From assembly GCA_018806915.1 (NCBI GenBank), contig JAGKQI010000079.1, positions 1,329,001 to 1,393,000 on the forward strand: a stretch of DNA of 64,000 bases, in the 5' to 3' direction. The position numbers were made by a program, and so were the translations under genes. This stretch comes from Phytophthora colocasiae. Its lineage: Eukaryota; Oomycota; Peronosporomycetes; Peronosporales; Peronosporaceae. Below, piece by piece: positions 34,663 through 44,795 of the stretch. Under the pieces are notes generated by a model that worked only from the letters and a program-made list of their open reading frames with translations, was not told where the DNA came from and searched no databases. Numbering within the stretch: position 1 is the first letter of the stretch; every line of letters begins with the position of its first letter.

Positions 34663-35475
34663 AGAGTCACAGCTTCACATTCGCCTGCGAATCATCGCGT
34701 TGAAATACCACCACAACGGAGAAGATCCTCGTCAATCTGGACTTTCACACAACAATCTGTATCAGCTACAGAGTTTTGTGGAGGCTAGTGTGCGCAATTT
34801 ACACGTTGGAAGAATTTAGTACACATCAACACTACGTTGGTACACTGGTGGTATACTGTTGGTCTACATGGACACAAAACCTGGTAAATTTTATAGCCAG
34901 CATTCAACTGTGTTGTCATTCTCGTCGTCTTCATGATCACCACCTGCAGGTATATGCTCGGTCTCTAGGTGACTGTAACACTATCCACAAAGCATGTAGC
35001 CGGTTGCAGACGCAGGCCCTCTCTTTCGACTGCAGGATGTTAGCATTCCGGAAGTGAGATAGACTCTGCTGATCGCTTAATTACCGCAACTTTTGCGTTT
35101 GCCTTCATTTGTTTTAGGCTGCGAAACAGAATTGCTTCATCATCACTTTGACCAATACAGTTTCTCGATGTCTTGTGGGAGGTGACTCGATCCCGGGTCC
35201 AAGGGACCTTATTACCGCACACACGACATTTGCCGTTCTTAGCAGCTTGGACAGGAAGGAGTTGATGTCGAAGCAGAGTGGATCTACAGGCGGCGCTGAG
35301 CTCATCAACGTCTCGAGTGCGTTAGTCCGTACCATCGTGAGAGAGCAGGAGTCTTGAGGAAAACGAATCTTGTGAAGCAGGAGCAGAATGGCAGAATGAC
35401 AGATTCCCACGAGGTTTTATCATGGCTCAAAATGGCCTCCGGCGGATATAGCTTTGTGTGCAATCTACATGTTGA
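34663..35475. repeat. Inverted-duplication arm A (left copy)
   Basis: Reverse complement of 61767-62545 at high identity. It begins with the terminal 9 bp of the inverted J LTR and continues into flanking host DNA (GCTTCACATTCGCCTGCG). Small frames recur in both copies, for example 34776-35057 (MWRLVCAIYTLEEFS) and 35410-35114 on the - strand (MGICHSAILLLLHK). A + strand frame near 35340-35475 reads ...KQEQNGRMTDSHEVLSWLKMASGGYSF and could be an upstream part of the PH-domain gene that follows. I cannot assign a function to arm A. Confidence 0.85.
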
Positions 35476-35485
35476 TAAATTTTAG

Positions 35486-36023
35486 TATACGTGAATACTA
35501 CGCATTCCTACATATACAATCTACGTTGACGTGTATAGTGCGCACACTAGTGGAGGCTCAACCTACGCCAGGTGGACCTTGGAAGCAGCATTACGTTGAG
35601 CTGGACAATGAAATGTTACGTGTGAAAAAAAAGTGAACGGAAACTGGGTTCCATCTTAGAAGTGCATAACTGTCGCGTGACTCCATTACTTGAAAAGGCA
35701 AATGCCTTCACAGTGCGTAGTCTTGGCTGTGAAGTCTCGTTTGCACCGGGGAGCGCGACAGAATCTCGACGATGGATCTATGTAATCCAAAGTGCAGCGA
35801 CAGCAGTAGGGAGAGCACGATACCAGAAGATTTTCCAAGAGGACATCCAAAACTTAATACGCCACAGTGTTGTATACGCTCTTGGCATACCAGCAGGGGC
35901 AAACGCTGGTATTACCCTGGAGAAGCACAAAAGCGCATCTTCGTATTAAACCATGAAAAGCCATCGGTACCAAAACTACAAAGGCGAGTCTCCATAGCAG
36001 CGATTGGGAAGCGAGTCTCCATA
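35486..36023. repeat. Inverted-duplication arm B, first part (left copy)
   Basis: Reverse complement of 57568-57975, apart from the deletion within the right copy. It ends at TCCATA 36018-36023, where the Crypton insertion begins, and resumes at 44106. It contains the PH-domain fragment and a local repeat GCGAGTCTCCATA (35984-35996 and 36011-36023). Confidence 0.88.
35532..35949 (+). pseudogene. PH-domain protein fragment
   Basis: Two overlapping frames encode the parts of a pleckstrin-homology domain, a phosphoinositide or protein-binding module: GPWKQHYVELDNEML (strands 1-2), then HNCRVTPLLEKANAFTV and RRWIYVIQSAA (the C-terminal helix with its invariant Trp). They join in one frame if the run of A at about 35625-35632 were seven long instead of eight. 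The duplicate at 57815-57823 has nine and has also lost about 150 bp of the domain's core. So both copies are broken; the left one is the more complete. The frame ends at TAA 35947-35949. Confidence 0.7.
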
Positions 36024-36416
36024 CCAAAATTTATCCGACTTCCGACGTCTCCGACATTGTTTAGACATTTGTAAGCAATTCAAAATCCAAGTGCTAATAA
36101 TGCCGATTGGTATCGTATTGAAAATATTATGGGCATACAGCGCTAAGTTAAACTGTAAAAAGAGCCGTAATTACCCGTTACCAATGAATGGCGCTCACAG
36201 CACCTGAAAGCCGACGCGTGCTGTCTCGAGTCAGTACCCGAGTGACCACCCACAGGAGTGCGGTGTATTGAGGGGGCTGTGTCGAACTCAGCATGGCTAG
36301 CAGGGTTGTCGCCCGCCACGAAGAACTGTGGTGGTGTTAATGCTCCCTCGGGCCTCCAACGAGTATACCCCTGCCTTGAGTTGTACTAATCCCTGCGTTG
36401 AGTTGTGCTAATCCCC
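36024..36416. other. Crypton non-coding end
   Basis: 393 bp with no credible gene, containing a short duplicated phrase GCGTTGAGTTGTGCTAATCCC / GCCTTGAGTTGTACTAATCCC at about 36374-36413, just ahead of the tRNA-like sequence. Confidence 0.5.
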
Positions 36417-36482
36417 ACCTCATAGCTCAGTGGTAGAGCCCCCGAAAAGGATGGTCGTTGGGTCCGATTCCCGGCTGAGGTA
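36417..36482 (+). other. tRNA-like sequence (possible SINE head or pseudo-tRNA)
   Basis: It shows a good A box (TAGCTCAGTGG), D-arm GCTC/GAGC, a B box (GGGTCCGATTCCC) and a 6-bp acceptor stem ACCTCA/TGAGGT. The anticodon arm does not form a proper 5-bp stem with a 7-nt loop and the T-stem needs two G-T pairs. It is therefore not called as a functional tRNA. The Pol III boxes are consistent with a tRNA-derived SINE; no A-tail or repeat copy is visible in the window. Confidence 0.45.
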
Positions 36483-36709
36483 TTTCTAATGGCAATTGTG
36501 CTAGAACGTCAAGCTGCACGCTAGCGAGAAGTGCTCAGGACGCAAAAGCAGTTATGTGATGTGCATCGTTTGGCATCGTGTGACGTCGTGTGGCGAGGAG
36601 CGTTGCTATACGCGGTTGCAGATTCGCATGTGCGATTGCGTGTGAAGGTATCTGTGCAGGTTGTAGACGAGAGCGTGTTGTATACCACTGATTTGTATTA
36701 TGTCTACCA

Positions 36710-37987
36710 TTAACTGTTAACTTGCTCGAGCACGTTCTGTGTGTAACCAGGAGCGGGATCACAAATAGCTGGTGTTTGAAGGAGCTGTTCATGACTCTGG
36801 ATTCTGGCGTTCAGAGCTCCCGCGCGATGGAGGGCGCGGAGGTGCTTTAAGACTGCACCAGATCCACGAGAGCTGATGTCGTATCCTTCCAGGAACGCGA
36901 GGACAGCGTCTTCAGCGCGGGTACCAGTCTCCATCACTTGGTCACGGAAGTCTGCCGCGGTTGGGTTGAGTATGAAGCCGTCATCCAAGAACAGCTTCAT
37001 GTACGCAACCAGCAGCTTTGCATCCGACTTTTGCTGTCTTGAGATTGGCGCACGCCAGAGCTGCGGTTCGTGAGCATACCAGGCGTACCAAGTCGCATGA
37101 AGGTGAGTGGCTGCTGCTCTGCGCTGTTTTTTCTTGGCTTGACTGACATCGCTCGTGCTAGTGCCGTGTTCTTTCCACTTGTGAGTAGCTTGTGTAGGGT
37201 TGTTCAGCTTAGCCTCTAGACCGTCCATGCGAGCGTCTTGAAGCTTCACGTGCTCGATAAAGTGGTTAATGACAGCGGCCTGGTGATTAATGATCTTCTG
37301 TTCTGCGCTTGCTGCTAACGGTTGCTGGAGAGGCTGCTGCGTGCTTGATGACTTGTGCTCGTCGTAGGGAAATTCGGGCTGCGCGAGATGAGATGACCAG
37401 GCAAGTAGCTCCGCAAGTGAGCATCCAGCCTCGGAAACACACGTATCGATCCGCTTGATTGCTGGAGCTTCACCGTTCAAGTCTTTCAGCAGCGGATAGT
37501 GGCGGATCACAGTCGCGGTAAGCACATCTTGAACGGCTTGGTTAACATTGTTCTGTGCTGTTTGGAGACCGTGGCAGGTGCTGAATAGTTGACGTTGGAA
37601 GCTAGTGATCCTGGCGCGAGTCTGCGAGTCGAACGATGCCAAGTTTTGCAGCACCACTGACGCGTTGGCTTCGTGTCCGCTGAGTATCTTGCTAACCTTG
37701 TGATCTTCCTTGCTGGTGTTGAAGACATAGTTAAACCCCTTGTTTGTCGTGCTCATGTTCCAGGCACCCGGTCGAAAATCCATCGCGCCGTGAGCGCACC
37801 GCTGCCGTTGGCGTGCTGAGCCCCACCGCGCCTAAAGGAATGGGAAGAGAGCGGTACCGTCACACCAGCAGCAACAGCAATTCGGTCCAGCACGCGGTTT
37901 ACATGGGCGTAGATCGTTGGGGTCTTCTCTGAGCCAGTTGACGTTCGTGCTCCGAGCCCTGTCGTGTCTGTCGGGTGGTCCAGCATA
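36710..37987 (-). pseudogene. Crypton tyrosine recombinase, C-terminal part
   Basis: The upstream piece (37986-37753) contains the H-x-x-R catalytic box SSHSFRRGGAQHANGSG. The downstream 357-codon frame (37783-36710) continues with GAWNMSTTNKGFNYVFNTS, where a Tyr may be the nucleophile, and KVSKILSG, followed by a long helical, basic tail (KKKQRRAAATHLHATWYAW). The two frames meet at RWIFDR / GAWN with a one-base loss in a G run at about 37766-37769, so the gene is frameshifted. Upstream it runs into the piggyBac at the TTAA 37988-37991; its N-terminal half resumes at 41814. Confidence 0.8.
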
Positions 37988-38407
37988 TTAACCCTTATTC
38001 TCCCGTATTCTGTATTCTACAGAATAGGAAATATGAGAGTGCATAGTATTCGACAAGCTTCCCATCGGAGCCAACCCCCGCATCTAATCTTTTGTATTGT
38101 TTGGGGTTCGGGAAAATTCGCATAAAAAGACTGTGAGGGGAAGCTATGCGCAGATAATTCCAAGTATAAAAGGAACGGTTTAAATGAGTGGGAGGTAGTG
38201 TCCGTCGAGCACTCCCCTCTTACAGATGAACGAGTTCTGACGGCCCACAAGCGGTTCCGGAAGCTGTGGTCGAAGCTACAGCAGCAGGATGGAAGGCGCG
38301 AAACCTTCAGGTCTGAGTGACGACCACACATACCTCAGACCAGGAGTGTCAGGGCGGCTAACAGCCCTGCTTAGAGGCACGGACTTTTCGTTGGTGAGTA
38401 CCATGCG

Positions 38408-41188
38408 TTGAAAATGAGTTTGCGACGTCTGATGAGTCGTTATGTGTGCCCAGGTACCGAGGAGCTTACTGAGTATGCCCGAAGAGCTGGAATAGTCGAT
38501 GATGAGGGTCCAGTACTTATTGCAGCAAGTTCAAGTACACCAAGTTGTGTGCATGCCGTGACGGTGGCATCAGAACAGGACCGCTACTCAGCTGTTTCAG
38601 CGCAGCCAAGTCGTGCGTGTGCTGTTCCGGAGGATACAGAATTGCCAAGCCGTGTGCGAGCTGTTCCGGAGGATACAGAATTGCCAAGCCGTGTGCGAGC
38701 TGTTTCGGAGTCTACAGAATTGCCAAGCCGTGCGCGAGCTGTTCCGGAGGCTACAGAATTGCCAAGCCGTGTGCGAGCTGTTCCGGAGGATACAGAATTG
38801 CCAAGCCGTGTGCGAGCTGTTTCGAGTCTACAGAATTGCCAAGCCGTGCGCGAGCTGTTCCGGAGGCTACAGAATTACAAGCAAGCCGTGTGCGAGCTGT
38901 TCGGAGGCTACAGAATTAATGGACGTTGAAGCTGGAGATTACGATGCACTGGATGCTTTTGATGATGGCGCGTTCTTAGATGCTATGCGTCGAGAAGTTC
39001 TGTTTGGGAGCACCGCAGCCTGACGACGTTAACTTGTCGACCTGGATCTGTTGCGGAACACCTATCCGAGGATGAGGATGGAGACGAGGATGGTGCGCTG
39101 AGGAGTGGTGGTGAAGATAAAGGCAGCGGCAACGACAGCAGTGACTTCAGTTCCGAGGAAGACGAACCTGAGCCTACCTTCGAGACAACGGAGGAGGAGC
39201 TACGAGAGCTGACCAGCAGTGGGTGGACAGCCCATGACGCTGCTCATTGCGGTAAGTCTGTACGCTACAGAATACGGTGCTGCACGCTATACTAATTCTG
39301 TATTATGTATTTTACAATGCAGGTATGCTTCAGATGAGTGCAGCCGGAGATTACTAATGACGGTCCTTGGGGTCCAGCACGTTCAGCACTCGCATTTGCT
39401 GACTCACCGCTGGAGTCTTTTCTTCTACTTCCTGCCGAAAAAACTTTGGATCCGCATTGCCGAGGAATCCAATCTGTATCGAACGCAGCTGATACTACAG
39501 CTAGCGCAACAGCGTCGCGAATCACTGCTCAAGCAGCAAGCCAAGGACCCAAGAAAGTCAGCCCCCCATTATCAGAGTTGAAGCAGAGTTTCGCCACTTT
39601 CAACCTATCAAACCCCATGAAATCGTCCATGTTGTGGCCCTTCTAATGGCCCTGAGCTATCGCTCCAGTTCGGGACGGTTTATCCAAGCACTGGTCAACT
39701 TCGGAAGATGGTGCAGTTCCACGGGAACGTTCTCGCGGTACATGAAACGAGCCGCTTCGAAGCCATCACTCGATTTCTTCACTTTAGCAACAACGAGGAT
39801 GCTGACGCTGTCTACGACAAGGCGTGGAAGATTCGACCAGTGTTGCAAGCTGTGGAGAAAACCTTCCGCCGTGGCTACCGCCTCGCCGCTGCATCTCTTT
39901 GATGAAGGTATGGTGCCGAACCGGTCGCGGTTCAATCCGATCAAGGTGTATATGAGGATAAACCTTCAAAGTGGGGTACCAAGTTCTATCTGACATGCTG
40001 TACTGGAAACTGCCTATTGCGCTCGGTAATGTGGTCTATTCTGTATTATCCGTAAGAGGAGACATGGTGTAAACTAACAACCGTGTATTCTGGATTGTAC
40101 TGAATAGCATTGAGGTGTATTGCGGGAAGAAGAATAAAGGCAAGGAAGGAACAAAATGTCGGCCCTAAAGCTGTTGTTCGCAACATTACGAAAGCACTAC
40201 GTGGACAGCCATATAAGCGCCTGATCATCACCGACAACTACTACTCCTCCATTCAGTTGTCTATCAAATTTATACAATATGGGGCTCTACCACGTGGGGA
40301 CTGTCAGGAAGTCGCGTCTCGGCTGGTGCCTGGGGACATCGAGTGCTAGCCAAAACAAAAGACCAAAGACTATTCCAAGAGGTCAGTATCGCATTGCCCA
40401 CTCCAGGCAGTACCCGTACCTGGTTGCGCCTGCGTGGATGGACTCAAGCCGGTAAACATGATCGCCACGGGGTGCAGCACACACCAGACCACCGTCAACC
40501 GAGAGAAAAGGACGGCTCCGTCACAGTCACGCCGTGTCCGCAGCTGGTCGTGGATTACGCCGAAGGCATGGGAGGTGTCGACGTCCACGATCAGCTGCGC
40601 TTGCAGCGGTACTCTGCAGAAGTGTGTGGCTTTCAAGAAATATTACAAGCAGCTATTCCTCGGGATTGTTGACATGGCCCTGGTGAACGGGGTTTATCGT
40701 GCACAATATTGCCAAGAAGCGCGACGATGAGAAACCCACTCCATGCCTGCTTTCTGCGGCGCTTACACAAAGACTTGCTAGCATTGCGAGACGTGCATTT
40801 TGACACATACCCTGTCGCGGAGGACTTAGTGGCAGGACCAGTGGCCCGAGGCGACCACGCCTTGGTCAACACTAACAACCGCTACAAAACTGAAACGCAG
40901 TCGAAACGTCGCCAACATCTTTGCAAGGTGTGCTCGGCTCACAAAAGTGGAAAATCGTTTGAAACAAGCTTCTTTTTGCCCGACATGCAGCCATTACTTG
41001 GCGGACGCGTTCCGCTGCCCCAGGTCCGTCGCCTAGCGAAGGAAACACTCTCCTGTGCCCAGATATGGCACGACGTATGGAATGATGGCGCAACATCCCC
41101 GCACACCTCAACGAGATCCGCTTCAGGAAGGAGAAGGGCAAGCGATCAGAGACGAACGACGAGGAGAGTTGGGAGAACAGGAGAGTAA
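38408..41188 (+). pseudogene. piggyBac transposase, with introns and frameshifts
   Basis: N-terminal part with a 39-bp repeat region, then an acidic segment (LSEDEDGDEDGALRSGGEDK) and GWTAHDAAHC. A likely intron is at 39252-39322 (GTAAGT...GCAG). Then LPKKLWIRIAEESNLYR, HETSRFEAITRFLHFSNN, and the first catalytic Asp in LFDEGMVPNRSRF (about 39900). A second likely intron is at 40026-40107 (GTAATG...TAACAA...ATAG). Then VYCGKKNKG, the second Asp in LIITDNYYSS (about 40222), DYAEGMGGVDVHDQLR (about 40555-40600) with the remaining acidic residues, KKYYKQLFLGIVDMALVNG, and a C-terminal Cys-rich end (CKVCSAHK). Several one-base shifts break the frame, so it is non-functional. Confidence 0.85.
38621..38917 (+). 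repeat. 39-bp tandem repeat (minisatellite) in the transposase N-terminus
   Basis: About 7.6 copies of a unit GCTGTTCCGGAGGATACAGA + ATTGCCAAGCCGTGTGCGA, period 39. Some units have GTCT for GGAT/GGCT, and 1- to 3-bp changes disturb the last two copies. Because 39 is a multiple of three, it is open in all three + frames (for example RAVPEDTELPSRV). Short period and no spacer diversity rule out a CRISPR. Confidence 0.95.
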
Positions 41189-41813
41189 AGAAAATGAAGA
41201 AATCTGAGAGAAAGAAGGGGGTGGGCAAAGAGAACTAAATGAATACATTGATTGCATGTTGTGTTCGAATACTATTCCTACATTGGTTTTCATCGAAGCT
41301 TACCGCGCCTTTAGTGCTTCTTACGGGTCACGCTCATGTTGTCGCGCCACGAATGTACGTCTAGCGCGATCGAGCAACTACCAGCAATATCCAAAGCGCT
41401 TGCGCAGAATGAACGCAACGCAGAAGGGAAGAATTGCCCAGTTCCTTCCGCTATCCCTCCGGTTAGGAACTGGGCAAATTTTTCCTCTCTGCGTCCTACG
41501 AGCTGAACGTACAACCACTCATCTCGACACAGCAATGCTAACAACTTCGACAGGAGTTGTCAGGCCTGACATTTTCATCATCGTTGAAGATCACCGAGAA
41601 CCAATGGGGTCGGTGTACTTCAGCGAATGTTTTTCATAAGTGGCTGGATTGCATGTTTTCTGCTTCAAAATTGCGTGGAGAGGACAAATGCCTGCCCTAT
41701 TGCCGAAGAGGGCTTGAACCCCACTATTTTGTTGGGTTGACTGCGCATACTTTAACGAAATGAAATTCTAATTCTGTATGATACAGAATATGGGGCGGGA
41801 CGCAAGGGGTTAA

Positions 41814-42564
41814 GGAGGGGCACTGCTGGAGTAAGAGCAACCGCTCCCTGAACATGCACATCTGGGAGGTTGTCGATGACGCTTGGAGACGGCGCAAGCT
41901 GCATGATCAAGGCGAGTGGCATGGCCAGTAACGGGCAAGTCTCCACCTCTGTTCCCGGGAAGAGTGAAAGGCCTTGCTCTTCAGAGGTCTTCATCCGGAT
42001 GAAGCGCACGAAGAGCACATTGCCAGCGTCGACGGAGATATTTGGCTTGTTCAGGAGCGCCAGGTCAGACGCTCTGCCGAACAGGTACCACAGCAGACAC
42101 AGTAGACCGGCGTCTTGGTAGTCGCTTGAGTAGCTTGCATTAACGTACAAATACACTAGCAGTCGTTTCAAATCAACCTTTGTACATGGCGGTGCCTTGC
42201 CGACAAACCCACCATCTCGCTTCATGCAAAAGCTATCTAGCGTCTTCCCCATCTTGAGCAGACGAGTCTCCAGAGAAGCCCGGTGCTGAGGAAACTGGTC
42301 GAGCAGCCAAATCTTGGCTTGCCTATAGTACTGCATTGTTGTGTTTCGAGCTAGCGGCTTGCCTTTCTTGCCCTCGTTAAATGCCAGATGCATGCCAAAC
42401 TTGTCCATGACGGACACAAAGCACCTACCACTCTCGTCTCTTTCAATGCATACCCGTACATAGTTCTCAGTCACACCCTCAGCTTTTAGGAACCTCACGA
42501 AGGCCGCTATCGCGGTTGCCTTGGCGCGCTTCGTATTTCCGGGGGCTAATTCTTCCAAGCCCAT
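41814..42564 (-). pseudogene. Crypton tyrosine recombinase, N-terminal part
   Basis: Starts at ATG 42564 and encodes a SAM-like N-terminal DNA-binding region (NTKRAKATAIAAFVRFLKAEG, TTMQYYRQAKIWLLDQFP) and the start of the catalytic domain with the first catalytic Arg in LLWYLFGRASDLALL (about 42065). It continues to the TTAA at 41810-41813; beyond that the apparent frame runs into the piggyBac end. The codon phase at the TTAA matches that of the C-terminal part at 37987, so the piggyBac insertion broke an otherwise open gene here. Confidence 0.85.
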
Positions 42565-44105
42565 GCCTTCTGTCGGATATGTAGCAAATATGCAAGTGAT
42601 ACGCTACTTACTAGCCTTTTGTGAAGAGATATGCATATTTTGGCAAGCGTTCCGACACAATACGTCGGAACGGCTGGCTACATGTGCTGCCTTTTCATGA
42701 AGATCATGATTGGCTAAAATGTGGTGTTTGATTGGTGATAAATTGAAAACTTTATTTTTATTTTTAGCGGTCAACGCCGAAAGCGCTCAGGGCGAGCTCT
42801 GCATCAGCCCCGCATACCGGGCGTGTACCCGGCGGCTCCGGCTGCCGTCCTCGCGATCTATACTTTGACTGTATAAGCTTCCTAGTGTTTCCATGCAGTA
42901 GATCACAGTCCGGCTATCTGGTTATGCATTTGGTAGAGCTGCTCAGCAGGTCCACATGGTCGGAGTCTCTGGGTCTCCTTCCTGTCTCTTCAGTTTCTCA
43001 TCTTGCCGGGTAGCTACAGCACGATGCGGTCCATTCAGATCCAGTAGCTGGATCCTCAGTTACTGACTAATCCGTAGATTTCGTCATCCAATGTGCAGGA
43101 TAGTCCTCCGCGTACTCTCAGGCTCATCACTTTCGCTCCTTCACGAATTTCCACAAACGTTGCAGCACTTTTCTTTCTTGTTCCTTGATCGGCAGGGGTC
43201 TGTCGTTGTCTTGGGCACGTGCTCATCTCTTCCTTCGATTCCATCTTGAGGTGTTAAAATTAGTCTTTCATTGTCGACACGTCACCTTGGGGCTACGGGC
43301 TTCTTGTCGTGTTCTTGTCCGTGCGTCGATGTGTCTTGTCTTCTCCTATCGCCTAGACAGTCGAGTATTGTAGCGGGAAGACTGTCTGTCGGGTACCTTG
43401 CACGCATCCTTCACCTTCGGCTGGGTCGGAGTCCGTGACGTTTGTTATCTTCTTCACGTCGGTAGATGGTCGGGGTAAATTCCATATGCCGGGTTCTCAT
43501 ACACGTGTGTGCCATCGCAATTTGGTTTTGTAGTGGGGTCTAGGTAGCGAGCGCTGCGGCGGTCCGCTCGGGCTTCCTATGTTTGTTACTTCTGTCGAAG
43601 TTCATGTTGTTCATGTCACGTGCCTGTGCACGACTGTGACGGCACTTCCGGAAAGACTGTTTGCTTTCCGATGATCCACCTTGTGGTAGGTGCTCTCTTC
43701 ATCGTCTTCTCATCTTCACCTTCTTGTCATATTTGTACCTACAATCCGGTACACTCGTCGCCCGTTGGGAACCGTCGCTAAGCCTTCTTGGTCGAATCAT
43801 GCTGTTAGCTTCGCGCTGTCACTGCATCAGGCTCGTTCTTTGTTCCTGATGTGCTGCACGGGCCGGCCTTGTATAATGTTGCTGTACTGGTGCTTGTTTT
43901 CTTGCTGCGACTCATGCTGCACGACACCCGCGTAGCTACGCGGGTGGCCGAGGGGCCCGCCAAGTTCCCCCCCTCGGACTTTTGGTTTCACTTGGGCACC
44001 TGCGGGTATTTTGGGGAATAAATAAATTGAAAACTGGAATTTTATTGGCTGCTCCTTGACATACAAACTTTTAGTACTAGTATCGTCGATAAGTTGTGAT
44101 ATTCA
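42565..44105. other. Crypton 5' flank, no gene seen
   Basis: 1.5 kb upstream of the recombinase, pyrimidine-rich from about 42950 to 43900 (many CTTC and TCTT runs on the + strand). Only short unsupported frames occur. A GC-rich patch CGCGTAGCTACGCG at 43930-43943 is a perfect palindrome. Promoter elements are expected next to 42600 but none is identified. Confidence 0.5.
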
Positions 44106-44374
44106 TCCATAGCAACAATTGCGAGACGAATGAGCGTTGTAACTGCTGCGACATCCAGCTTCTCGGCTTAAACACGGTCTCCCTCATCTTCTTCACCTGC
44201 AGATTCGACTGTGGATATAGTTAACACGCTCATCATTCCTGAAGGGAGCGTTCTAGTTGGCATTTTGCAGCTTGGCATGACACAAGACTCGGTTGACACA
44301 ATTTGGCAAACTATTCGACACAAGAAAGGATGCAAAACAAGGCCAAACGGCTGTTGTTCCGTGCCCCTGCAGTG
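44106..44374. repeat. Inverted-duplication arm B, second part (left copy)
   Basis: Resumes after the Crypton: reverse complement of 57317-57573. On the + strand it encodes a host-gene fragment (KTRLTQFGKLFDTRKDAK...LLFRAP by analogy with the right copy). Here a C interrupts the A-run (GCAAAACAAGG vs GCAAAAAAGG). Homology to the right copy ends abruptly at CAGTGAA 44374. Confidence 0.85.
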
Positions 44375-44424
44375 AATGGTAATATCCTTTATGATTTCGA
44401 GCCTCTAAGTCTGGAAAAAGTGGG

Positions 44425-44739
44425 TTATAATACATCGGCGTTGCTCAGAGCTGCCTTGCTTTCTGAGACTCTCACTGTGCGGTGCGTTGTTTCAGGTTTT
44501 TTGCGAAGTTCATCCGCAAGTTTGAGATGAATCTTTTCCTGCTCCCGTGTGTACTTACGAATCTCCTCTATGCGAGTCCCCACAATAGTGCACTCGCTAT
44601 AGTTTCTTGCCTGGTCAGCGGCTAGTTTTTCCATTCGTGTTGACGGCGTTCCCGACGGCGGAGTGGTTACAGGGTTATCAGTTAGCATAGCAGCAGTCAA
44701 AGGGAATGTCGAGCTGTCTTGGGCTATTGAGATCTCCAT
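44425..44739 (-). pseudogene. Host-gene fragment, 3' part (disrupted by element K)
   Basis: A 104-codon frame with a helical, charged segment (RMEKLAADQARNYSECTIVGTRIEEIRKYTREQEKIHLKLADELRKK) that looks like genuine coding sequence. The sequence just upstream (44724-44795) is the - strand continuation of the fragment at 54312-54549, as shown by the uninterrupted relative at 57045-57310. Element K therefore sits between the two parts of one host gene. A GT...AG pair (GTATTGCTGAG to CTCAATAG) suggests a short intron here. No family recognised. Confidence 0.55.
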
Positions 44740-44795
44740 GTGAAGTATCGTAAACCGGTGGAAAGCATCGGCGTCAGCTGGCTCAGCAATACCAC

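Larger units (their letters stand above)
37992..41809 (+). mobile_element. piggyBac-type DNA transposon
   Basis: 3818 bp bounded by TTAA at 37988-37991 and 41810-41813, the piggyBac target duplication. Ends are CCCTTATTCTCCCG... and, inverted, CCCCTTGCGTCCCG..., each followed by the near-palindrome ATTCTGTAT..TACAGAAT (38011-38029 and 41771-41789). One degenerate transposase gene lies inside on the + strand. Removing the element with one TTAA rejoins the Crypton recombinase frame. Confidence 0.93.
36024..44111. mobile_element. Crypton (tyrosine-recombinase element), interrupted by piggyBac
   Basis: Both boundaries come from the duplicated locus. TCCATA stands at 36018-36023 and again at 44106-44111, while the uninterrupted copy at 57568-57573 (TATGGA on + strand) has it once. 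The insert is 8088 bp including one TCCATA. Removing the piggyBac and one TTAA leaves about 4.27 kb. It has no terminal inverted repeats or LTRs and encodes a tyrosine recombinase split in two, all as expected for a Crypton, which integrates by recombination at short identical sequences. The recombinase reads leftward. Confidence 0.82.

Noticed and set aside
34776..35057. Independent conserved small gene, because 93 codons recur at 62151-62432
   Set aside because: Recurrence is explained by the inverted duplication at DNA level; no evidence of protein-level constraint.
36417..36482. Functional tRNA gene
   Set aside because: Anticodon arm cannot be folded properly and the acceptor stem is short; kept only as tRNA-like.
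38545..39023. CRISPR-like or Cys-rich repeat protein (CASCSGGYRIAKP)
   Set aside because: Tandem 39-bp units without spacers; another frame agrees better with the transposase N-terminus.
42565..44105. Additional gene upstream of the Crypton recombinase
   Set aside because: Only short frames with no domain, and pyrimidine-rich composition.
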